Source: Thalassiosira profunda
Taxonomy: Eukaryota; Bacillariophyta; Thalassiosirophyceae; Thalassiosirales; Thalassiosiraceae
Direction of reading: 5' to 3'
NCBI GenBank assembly: GCA_036939355.1
Contig: JALLAP010001995.1
Coordinates: forward strand, 1 to 10,428
DNA length: 10,428 nucleotides
In this document: in pieces, positions 1 through 7,787 of the stretch
Position numbering within the stretch: the first letter of the stretch is position 1
Layout: each line of letters opens with the position of its first letter
The notes under the pieces: model-generated
Database searches by the model: none
What the model saw: only the letters and a program-made list of their open reading frames with translations
Told to the model about the DNA's origin: nothing
Made by a program: the position numbers and the translations under genes

Positions 1-1540
1 GTCCTATTTGGACTTTGATGCCGATTTGGGGGAGATGCGCGCGTTGGGCATCCAATACGCGAGGGTGCCGATCTCGTGGTGCTTCACGGATCACGACCCC
101 TCGGAGATGGTTGCAAAGGTGGAGGCTGCGGATGACGACGAGGAGGATGCGTGGGTGTACATGAGCGACGAGGAGGTGAAGGAGAAGTTCACCTGCAAAG
201 ATCCCTTTTATGAGAATGTCTACTGGCCTGCCAGTGAGTTGTTGCAATGTGCAAATGTATGCTTGCTTGGCATGCACTCTCAACGCTCACACTTCGATGG
301 GTTCAGTTCCAAGAAGCCTCGCGCAAAGGTTTCTCAGAGCCTGCGCCAAGCATGGCATCGGGGCTACCCTAGGTGAGCAGGAATAGCTGAGTGCAGTTGC
401 TTCAGCTGTGCACATCTTGTGCTCACTGTGCTAACATCTTTATTTGCTCCGCAAAAAGACATGCACACCTACCCGGGCGGGACCTCGATCGGCACCTTCT
501 CGGGCGTGTGGCCCCGCTACTCCCGCTTCTGGACCCACGGCGATGTTCCCGCGACGGACAATGATGCGCACGACGTTGGAAGGGCCATATTGAAGGATTT
601 TGTGGGTTGGCTCGAAACGCTTGCGGAAGAGGACCCAGAGGCATTCCAGGGTCTTCGAGCGCTCTCGCCGATGAACGAGCCGGCACATTTGGCGGGCCTG
701 TACAACGGGGCAAAGCCAATTCGTTCGGATCGAGAGACGTTCTTGCCGCCATTGCCGACTGAGGTGGCGAGCGCTTACCTATCGGAGCTTAACGATGGGG
801 TGAAGCGGCAGATGACCACGGTGCCTGACGGGAATCATCTGCGGATGTTCATGTGGCTGCGGGACGCCATCGACACGTTCCGGCAGTCGAAGCTCCCTTC
901 GCTGGGAAAAGAGCTCCACGTCAACGTTCATGAGAGCGTGTTTCCTGCTGATGTGCTGCCGAAGCAGGATCCCAAGCCGGACTACGGGCTGAACACTGGT
1001 TCGATGCGTGTCTTTGGGGCGTGGTGGAGGGCTTCGACAACAGCGGAGGAGCGATCAAAGTGGGCTGTGTTGGACATTCACCACTATCACGCGTGGGGAC
1101 CCGAATGCTCCGGCGCAGTGGAGGGACCGCCCGCTGGACGGTACGCCTGCTCCGACGAGGCTGCCAAGGCCGAAGTGCTGGGAACGTGCGCGACGTGGTC
1201 GAAGGTCTACCGCTCCACACTAGAGGAGGAATGCGGACAAGGATTGCGGCTGGCGTCGGCCGAGTTCTCAGCGTCGACGCATCACTCGGTACGACACGGA
1301 TGCAACGATCTCTCGACGTTACAAATGATGCTGGTGTCGCAGGTGGAGGCGGCAAACGAAGCAGACGTGGAACTCTTCTGGTGGTCGTACAAGATGCCGT
1401 ACGGTGGAGCATTCCGCAGAGCATGGTCTTTGAAGCATCTGCTGTACTTGTTGGGCGTCTTGCCTAAGCCGGACGAGGGATCGTTTCACTGCGGCGATCA
1501 TGTGCCGCCGCCGGGAGAGCCGGAGGATGGCTCGATTTAG
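1..1540 (+). CDS. GH5-family glycoside hydrolase, exo-beta-1,3-glucanase-like (5' partial, three exons)
   Basis: Exons are 1-233 (open at the window edge, first full codon at 2), 307-372 and 459-1540, giving 459 residues ending at a TAG. Numbering from the first full codon, the features in order are: an ARVPISW strand (residues 20-26), typical of GH5 barrels; DMHTYPGG (100-107), matching the family's D-x-H-x-x-PG segment; SPMNEP with the presumed acid/base Glu173; IHHYHAW (306-312), with the conserved His/Tyr pair; SAEFS with the presumed nucleophile Glu368; and an FWWSYKMPYGG segment near the end, resembling the family's aromatic FFWTxK region. Both catalytic glutamates are therefore present. 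GH5 retaining enzymes of this type cleave terminal glucose from beta-1,3-glucans. In an alga this could mean storage-glucan (chrysolaminarin-type) turnover or wall remodelling, but substrate and location are inference. Any signal peptide lies outside the window. Exon 1 carries an acidic insertion (about residues 41-60). The gene is convergent with FANCD2. Confidence 0.8.
234..306 (+). other. intron 1 of the GH5 gene
   Basis: The 73-nt intron has a GTGAGT donor after 233 and a TTCAG acceptor ending at 306. It interrupts a codon after the first base (A + TT, Ile78). The exon reading frame would stay open through it to the stop codon near 376, so an ORF-only reading would miss it. Confidence 0.75.
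373..458 (+). other. intron 2 of the GH5 gene
   Basis: The 86-nt intron has a GTGAGC donor, a good branch-point candidate (CTAAC, 431-435) and an AAAAG acceptor ending at 458. It splits the codon for Asp100 (G + AC), the first residue of the conserved DMHTYPGG segment. Recovering that aspartate supports both splice sites. Confidence 0.8.
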
Positions 1541-1867
1541 ATAGGCTGCCGTTTCTCTCCCCCCCCCCCCCCTCTCTCTCTCGATTGTACTCTGTTCGCT
1601 TGGATGGTATGTTGAAACACATTGCTGGATAGAAAGATCGAATGTCTTCATCGCGGCGAGATGAGATATTGCAGGGCGAAGACAGCTAGCTGAGAGTCGA
1701 GAGGCGGACTAGAGAGATAGAGATGCTGCTAAAGTTCTTTGTTGCAGCAAAAAGCCTTCGTACCGTCCCGAGTGCCGGATCTTGACTCTCCAAGCGTCCG
1801 ATTCAATCGAACTCTGCTGGAGACGTGATTCGTCTACTTCGCCGGGGAGGGCACTCAATCCAACGAG
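1541..1867. other. convergent intergenic spacer (3' ends of the GH5 gene and FANCD2)
   Basis: The 327 bases between the two stop codons should hold both 3' UTRs and both polyadenylation regions. I see no AATAAA-type signal that I would assign, no convincing ORF and no RNA gene. The only distinctive element is a C14/(TC)n tract at 1559-1582. Confidence 0.6.
1559..1582 (+). repeat. C14 homopolymer followed by a (TC)n microsatellite
   Basis: Fourteen consecutive C residues (1559-1572) run into alternating TC to 1582, about 20 bases past the GH5 stop codon. The tract is probably in the 3' UTR. Homopolymers of this length are prone to sequencing and assembly length errors. Confidence 0.9.
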
Positions 1868-4800
1868 CTAGTCGCTGTCCGTGTCGTACTCATCCTCATC
1901 TGTGCCATTTCCATCGTCGTCGTCGCTGGCCTCCTCGTCGTCAGAGCCGCCCTCCTTCTCTCCATCTTCATCGCTATCCGAATCTCCCTCCTCCTCGTCA
2001 TCATCTTCGGTGTCCTGGGACTTGCCCTTCACCTCGTGGATTTTCGTGCCATCGATGTCCCGACTCTTCAATGTTTGCGTCCCTAGAGAGAGAGAGAGAG
2101 ATCATAGCAAATGCATGAGATGAAGCATGAATAATGTAGCAAAGACTGCATTGCATAAAGCCCACTCACACATGGCCGTCATGCATCCATTCTTCTTCAG
2201 GAGGGCTTTCACCTTGTGCACGAACGTCTCCAGCGCCTTCTTGGCCCTCGGCGCCTCTCGATTGAGAATCGCGTCTTTCTCGCGCTTCCCGTGCGCCATG
2301 ATGTGGTACAGCTGCCGAGACCACTTCTGCAAGACGCGGATGACGTTCAGGATTTCGTCGTCGTGGCGCTCGAAGTGGAGTGTAAAGAAGGGAATGGCCT
2401 TGGAGACGAAGGTTTCGATGAAGCGGGATCCGTACTTGAGCTGCTGGAGGAGGACGTTCTTCTTGGCGAGGGAGTCGTTGTTCTTCGTGAGGTCGAACAT
2501 CGATTGGAGGAGGCCGAGGAGCTCCTTCATCCGTTGGATGGCACGCTCGGCCTCGTCGGGATCTTTCGACTTGACCATGTACGAGTCCATGAGGGTGCCC
2601 AGCTCTTTCACAGTGCCCTCCAAACACGTCGAGTAGTAGCTCCCGAACGTCTGGTGGGAGCAGGTGGGAAAGGCCGGCGCACCCGCGTTCTTGTCCAGGT
2701 GCGGTATTTCCGGGAGGACCTCGTTGACGAAATTCGTCAGCGTCTCCAGGCGATTGGGCGCGTGCTCCAAGAGCAAGGAAAGGAGCTTGCCGACGTTCGA
2801 TTTGTTCAGCTTCGTGTCGTCCGGCCAATCCTGCTTCAGCAGTTTGTTCGCCACCTCCGATAGCTTCTTCCCGTGGGAGTCGCCGTCGTCCTTCTTCGCA
2901 GAGGAGATCCGTTTCGAGCACTCTGACATGACTTGCAGACAATTCACAGCGTCCATTGCAAAGTCGATGTCGCCGGTGTACGCTCCCGTGACGATTTCAA
3001 CGACGTTGTCTGCAACAAAGCCAAGTAGCTTGTTCATCGCCTCTGGCGTTGGGCGGCGCCGGCGCTTGCTCGCATTGGCACTGTAGTCCTCACGATCGCC
3101 ATCGGCGAGCTGTTTCAAAATGGAAGCCAAGAACATCTTCCCCGTCGCCGACCGGGTCAGCATTTCGGAACCCAGGAGAGACGACAGGCAGCCAAAGAGA
3201 CAGCGCGCCGTCTCGACCAACTTCTCTTCCGTGTCGGAATCGTTGTTGGCCCTGTTGGGTCCACAGCGCAGTTCTGCCACGGCCGCGAGGTGCTCGTACA
3301 GACTAGCGAAGACGCCACCCCTCAGGAGGACGTCAAGGATCTCGAAGCTCTTCTTGGAGGAGTCCTCGCACGAGGCGATCGCCAGTTCGGTGTACGATGT
3401 GGTGGGCGTTGCGTTCGCCTTGGCCATGTACGGTCCGTCGTCGCCGTCCGTATCCTCCTCGAGATTGCTCCCCTCGATGCGCGCACGGAAGGACGAAGCC
3501 TTCTTCTCGGACAAGGCATCCGACAGAGTCCTCCGCAGCAGCTTGAGCAACAGGCTGGTGACTGGCCCTCCTACCGACACGACATCTCGAAGCATCGACT
3601 GCGAGAGACCTTGCGAGACATTCTGAGAGTCGCCCTCGGCGTTTCCGCACACTCTGAGCTCGTCAAACCCAAGGGCCACGCACACCCGCGAATCGAGGGG
3701 CCTCAGGGCTCCCATCGTTCGCGTGACAAGCCGCTCTTCGTGCTTCTTCTTCGCCTTGATGCGATTCTGTTTCGACTTGACCTTCTCCTTTGAACGCTTG
3801 GTGGCGGCCTTCTTTGCCTCCTTGTACGCCTTCTTCTCGGCCTTGGTCATCGAAGAGGTATCCTCGTTCAGATTGAACGTGTTTTCCTCGTCGTCGTTCG
3901 GGTTGTTGTATCCACCGTACAGCTCTTTCGGCGCGGGAAGGATGTCGAGGCCTGAGTGGAAGTAAACAAAGATGGAAGAGGTGAGATTGCTGTCGTTGCA
4001 GTGATCAGCTGATTGTCATCAATCTCTTTCTTACCAGGCGGGGCAAACGTGAAGCACTTGGAGGACGTGAATCTCAGCTCCTCTTCGAGTTCCACCAACG
4101 CCTCGAGCCGCGAGACAACCTTCTTCCGAACCTCGTCCGAGTTGAACCCTTGCGAACTAGCCGTGAATGAGCCGGCTGCCGGAGCCGAAGGAGCGCCCGC
4201 GCACTCGTCGGCGGCAAATATGAACGAGTTGATCAGTTGGCGCACCCAGCAGGTGCCAAAGAAGTAGGACGACGTCACAGCCCACTGCATACTGGACGAC
4301 AACTCCTCGAACTCCAGCCCCGAGCATTCGGAGTCGGGCAACAGCAAGGGGCAATCGAGCATGGCATCGATCTCCGCGAGGCCTTGTCCGCCGTACCGAA
4401 CGTCGCAGAGCACTCCCATCAGTCTGAACATCGGCGCCAGGGTCACCGGCAAAACCTCACGCTGGGTGTGATCTTGCGAAAGTAGCAGAGGCAGGAGCCG
4501 GACGTAGACATCGCTCTCGGCTCCGTTGATGCTGAACCGGAGGTCTCCAGGGACCACTTTGTCCCCTGCCGATCCATTCAGCAGGGCCAAATCTTGGCTG
4601 TTGGTTGGAATTTGGTGGTCGTCCAGCCCGCCCTTGGCCCCTTTTGCTCCCTTGAGTGGACCTCCTTCATCCTCGTCCTCGACGAAGTCTCCAACGAATT
4701 TATCCTCAAACCTGACAATTGCAAGACGCGCATGTGATTAGTTGCAAAGAGGAAGATGTAGAATACTAAAACACAAGATGTGCACAACTCACTCCTCTCG

Positions 4801-7522
4801 CCACTTGGTATCGAGATACTCCTTGACTGGATCGGCAAGGCGACCACCGCGAACAGCCCGGCACAGCTCATCGAGCAGGAAGGCCATGGCAGAGCCGTCG
4901 GAGAACGCATTCTGACTCAGAGAAGTGCTCATGCTGTTGCCGCTTCCAGCCGAGCCTCCGACTGGCTTGCACGCATTGACCGCCTTATCAATCGCATCGG
5001 TCACTTCCTTCACGATCGGAGACTGCGCCACGGCCGCATTGCCAGGGAGTGTCGTCGCCTCGGTCTCGGCCAGTGCGTTCTCTCCGTCGATGATTGATTG
5101 CCGCTCCAAGAGCTGCGAAGACCGCGCAACAGCATAAGCCACGGTCCCGATCACACCGATCCGCTTCTTGTCAAACGACGCTAGGGATAAATGTTTCGTG
5201 ATGACAATGTGGACGTCGGAACAGGCTCCACCGCCCACACTCGATCCGCCCAAGGCACCGGCACCCATTCCACCGCCGTCCTCTTCGCCGCCAAGGCCAA
5301 CGGAGAACAACAGCAGGAACAGCCTCCGCACCTGAGACGTGGCCATGTGGTGGAGGTGGTCGAGCATGCTCACAAGGAATGGCGTGAAGGGTCGCAGAGC
5401 CACGGCGCCGTCCTCCTCTGACTCCTTCGTCTTCTTCGTGTCGACAATGTTGCAGAACACGCGCAACGCCGCATCAGCCTCTCCACTTCCCCCGGAGTTC
5501 GCGCCGACCATTCCGCTCCCGACGTGGGTTACCAAGCCCCCAATGATCTCCTGCCGTTGCATCGGCTCGGCAAACTCCTCAAACAACACCTCGTAGAGCG
5601 TCACTCCCAATTCGACGGAGGCCGCGTGGCTGTCGGCCGAGCTCCGCAGCAATCCGTCCGCAATGTCGCAAAACGTGGGAAAGAGGGACGTCAGCGCCTT
5701 GCCATTTCCGGACAGGGACTCCCGCAGCAAGCGAGAGGTGAACCGGCCCGCATTCGCCATGGCCTTGAACAGGGANATTTCCGGACAGGGACTCCCGCAG
5801 CAAGCGAGAGGTGAACCGGCCCGCATTCGCCATGGCCTTGAACAGGGACTTGATTTTGGGGCGATTGTGTTGGGCCGTGGCGCAGCAGGCCAACAGCCAG
5901 ATGTCGGCCGATGATTGGCCCTCGTCCTCGCGAGTGTCTTTCACAGCCTTCAGCAAGGCCGACGCCAAGTCCGGACGGTGGGCCAGGCCCCGAGACAGGG
6001 AATCGATCATGACGCCCGCGTCGTTGCCCCCGTGTCTGCCAGAGGTGCCCCTGGCATCAGTATCCGGTCGATCCTCGTCGTCGCCCTCTGCACCCAGCGG
6101 CAACTTTCTCATCTCCTCCACGACCTCCCTCGCCAACCCCTTTCCACTGCTCCCGCCGTGGGGGCAATTGGTCATCAAGAATGTCGTGAGGGCGGGCAAC
6201 CCCCAGGGTTCCACGTTGGCCAGCGCCTCCAGGGCGTCGCGGGTGACCTCCTCTATCTGGCTCTCCGTCAGCGGCAACGAGCCAATGGCATCGAGGATCG
6301 GCACCAGCAACGACGGATCCTCCGTCCGCAAATCCGTGAGGGCCGATACAATGTCCGTGCCCCCTCCGTCCTCCATCTCCTCGTCCCCGTCCCCGCCGGT
6401 CGATGCCACGGCCCGCACGGCGTTGGAATCGTTCAGCACGTCGGGCAGCGTCCCAATGGCGTCGAGCAGCATCCCCCGGGTCTTGGCGCATTCCGCGCTC
6501 GTGGACGCCAGCACGGTCAGGCACTCCACGAACGCGGTGGTGAGGGCGGAATAGTCCACGACGTNCCGCGCTCGTGGACGCCAGCACGGTCAGGCACTCC
6601 ACGAACGCGGTGGTGAGGGCGGAATAGTCCACGACGTGGTCCAGCCACCGGACGTTCGCGAAGATCAGGCGGGGGATGTCCTCGTTTTGGCCGGCGCCCT
6701 CGCCGCCGAATTGGGAGGCAATTTCCGGCAGCTTCTGCAATAGCGCCGTCAGCAGCGCGGGCTGGAGGGCGTCCACCCGCAGCAACGCCTTGACGAGCGA
6801 GGAGCTCTCCACCGTCACCTTGGCGCAGTTGCCACCCTCGTCCACTTCGGGCTGGGAGAATTGGGAAAGTCCCCCCTGCCCCCGCTGCCGCACGCGGTGC
6901 AGCGGCAGCAGCATCTTGCGCAGCAGGCCATTGCTGTCCCCTTCTTTCTCCCCGTTGCCGAGGATCAGCTCCCCCAATTCCGCCTTGACCCGCGCGTTCC
7001 CCGCGTCGATGCCGTTGGAGTCCATCTCGGCCAGGAGGGCGTGGAGGGAGGCGCGCAGCCCGGAGGGGGAGACGGAGGGCTCGAGGCGACATCCCAGCTC
7101 GGATTGGGAGGCGGATGGCGGGAGCTGGGGAGCATCATTGTCGTCGTTGTCCCCGCCTTTGCCTGCGGTGGATAGTAAAAATTGTGCGGCAATTGGGGGC
7201 GTCAGATGAATCAATAAATGGTAACAACAATGAATATACATCGTATCATTTGTCACGAGGCGACTGGTGCAGATACGACGACAGATTCAACTCCGCAACG
7301 CGCTCGCGGCCGAGCGACATCGGATCCGTCGACATTGTTCCTATTATTATTGTTCATTGTTCACTCACCGCCGCCAGCGCCGGCAAACTCGAGCAGCCCG
7401 CACTCCCCCAGCACCTCCCTCAATCCCCACGCGGCCTGCTGGATTTGGCGCCGCTTCGCCTCCTGGGCGTTCGGCGCCTCGTGGGGGCGCTTCCGCCCGC
7501 CGGAGGGGGTGTCGCTGGCCAT
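1868..7522 (-). CDS. FANCD2: FANCD2, Fanconi anaemia ID2-complex subunit (five exons; frame broken by two assembly duplications)
   Basis: Exons on the minus strand are 7522-7369, 7162-4793, 4711-4035, 3951-2170 and 2082-1868. Discounting 73 artefactual bases at each N gives 5,052 nt and 1,683 aa (human about 1,450). FANCD2 pairs with FANCI as a DNA clamp that is monoubiquitinated during interstrand crosslink repair in the nucleus. Similarity I recognise runs end to end. There are basic N-terminal clusters (R10-R12, K23-R25) suited to nuclear import, and the motif IPRL (214-217) followed by WLDHVVD. DKKRIGVIG contains Lys669, which aligns with human acceptor K561. Further on come RLLPLLLSQD, EIDAMLDCP, LKYGSRFIETF and KKALETFVHKVKALL, then a W-x-x-x-LKSRD stretch matching the human C-terminus. 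Residues 1054-1096 are a lysine-rich linker, and the last 48 residues are a strongly acidic tail ending DTDSD. The chosen start is the first in-frame ATG after an upstream TAG (7616-7618). The gene is divergent from FANCI. Confidence 0.93.
2083..2169 (-). other. FANCD2 intron 4
   Basis: The 87-nt intron has a GTGAGT donor (exon ends at 2170) and an acceptor CTAG immediately after a (CT)8 polypyrimidine run (plus-strand AG repeat, 2085-2100). Splicing builds a Trp codon (T + GG, residue 1613) that aligns with a Trp in human FANCD2, which supports both sites. Confidence 0.85.
3952..4034 (-). other. FANCD2 intron 3
   Basis: The 83-nt intron has a GTAAGA donor and a CTCAG acceptor. It is phase 1 and joins FAPPG to LDILP. 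The result resembles the P-P-L-G to LDI stretch of human FANCD2, and the reading frame continues into the lysine-rich linker. Confidence 0.85.
4712..4792 (-). other. FANCD2 intron 2
   Basis: The 81-nt intron has a GTGAGT donor, a CTAAT branch-point candidate about 20 nt before the acceptor and a GTCAG acceptor. It is phase 2 (GA + G, Glu), giving KWREEFEDKFV. An in-frame TGA inside the donor region ends the exon frame if the intron is retained. Confidence 0.87.
5164..5166 (-). other. FANCD2: Candidate monoubiquitination lysine of FANCD2 (Lys669, equivalent to human K561)
   Basis: The translated context F-D-K-K-R-I-G-V-I-G aligns without gaps to human F-K-Y-K-L-I-G-I-I-G, where the second lysine is K561, the acceptor used by the FA core E3 ligase with UBE2T. 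Modification in this organism is inferred. Confidence 0.85.
5704..5848. repeat. Assembly artefact: 72-bp exact direct duplication around an N (first site)
   Basis: Bases 5704-5775 are identical to 5777-5848, and the copies are separated only by the N at 5776. Both copies end exactly at the N. The 73-base offset shifts the FANCD2 frame. Deleting one copy plus the N joins the flanking frames so that the segment encoding SLFKAMANAGRF appears once. The pattern is that of an unmerged overlap between contig ends. It affects about residues 466-490 of FANCD2. Confidence 0.95.
6493..6637. repeat. Assembly artefact: 72-bp exact direct duplication around an N (second site)
   Basis: Bases 6493-6564 are identical to 6566-6637, with one N (6565) between them. 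The copy length and the 73-base frame shift are the same as at 5704-5848. Collapsing it restores a continuous FANCD2 reading frame through DYSALTTAFVECL. It affects about residues 227-251. Confidence 0.95.
7163..7368 (-). other. FANCD2 intron 1
   Basis: The 206-nt intron has a GTGAGT donor after 7369 and a CCGCAG acceptor before 7162. It is phase 1 (G + GC, Gly). It is more than twice the length of the other five introns here and visibly more AT-rich than the flanking exons. First-intron regulatory elements are possible, but none is identified. Confidence 0.83.
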
Positions 7523-7600
7523 GGGTTGCCGCTGAACCGTCGCGTCCTGGGGCCCCGATGCTGTGCTGTTGCTTTGGCTTTGGCTCTCTCTCTTCTTGCG

Positions 7601-7641
7601 AGTCACGGATAAGCACTAGGATTAACACGTAGTCCGTGACT
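7601..7641. repeat. Perfect 9-bp inverted repeat in the divergent promoter
   Basis: AGTCACGGA (7601-7609) and TCCGTGACT (7633-7641) are exact reverse complements separated by 23 bases. The symmetric position between two divergent genes would suit a regulator bound on both sides, but arms of this length can also occur by chance. Confidence 0.5.
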
Positions 7642-7725
7642 GAGAAATGGCGCGCTACATACGATGGAATTGATACCACTTTTGCCGGGAAGCAAAGCAA
7701 CCAAAGAAAGAAGGGGAGAAAAAAA

Positions 7726-7740
7726 GCAAAGCAAAGCAAA
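7726..7740 (+). repeat. (GCAAA)3 tandem repeat in the FANCI 5' leader
   Basis: Three perfect GCAAA units lie 47 bases before the FANCI ATG, preceded by a run of A and followed by GCCGAC units. This is a low-complexity leader with no assigned function. Confidence 0.7.
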
Positions 7741-7787
7741 GCCGACGCCGACGCTGAAGCCAACGCGGAGCACCCCGCGCAGCAACC

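Larger units (their letters stand above)
7523..7787. promoter_or_regulatory. Divergent FANCD2/FANCI intergenic region, likely bidirectional promoter
   Basis: Only 265 bp separate the FANCD2 ATG (7522, minus) from the FANCI ATG (7788, plus), so both 5' UTRs and both core promoters must fit here, barring undetected non-coding 5' exons. No convincing TATA box or CCAAT box is visible on either strand, which would fit a GC-rich bidirectional promoter. The region contains a 9-bp inverted repeat (7601-7641) near its middle and a purine-rich, GCAAA-repeating stretch close to the FANCI start. Confidence 0.7.

Noticed and set aside
1881..2123. Serine-rich open frame on the plus strand
   Set aside because: It is the antisense of the Asp/Glu codons in the acidic FANCD2 tail (GAC/GAG/GAT reversed give serine and proline codons), so it is a shadow.
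2166..2942. 258-codon minus-strand frame overlapping FANCD2 exon 4
   Set aside because: It is an alternative frame of the same strand with Arg/Glu-rich low-complexity composition. The FANCD2 frame there matches the family along its whole length.
5704..5848. Genuine tandem duplication inside a coding exon
   Set aside because: Both copies are identical, end exactly at an N and destroy the frame. The same happens at 6493-6637. A contig-overlap artefact explains all of this.
7444..7451. TTTGGCGC, matching an E2F-type site
   Set aside because: It lies within FANCD2 coding exon 1, is a single 8-bp match in GC-rich sequence and is encoded by ordinary codons, so there is no positional support for a regulatory role.
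7604..7606. Upstream GTG as the FANCD2 start, adding 28 residues
   Set aside because: Nuclear eukaryotic genes rarely start at GTG. The first in-frame ATG, at 7522, is followed by a plausible basic nuclear-signal region. The extension (RKKRESQSQSNS) cannot be wholly excluded as a non-AUG form.
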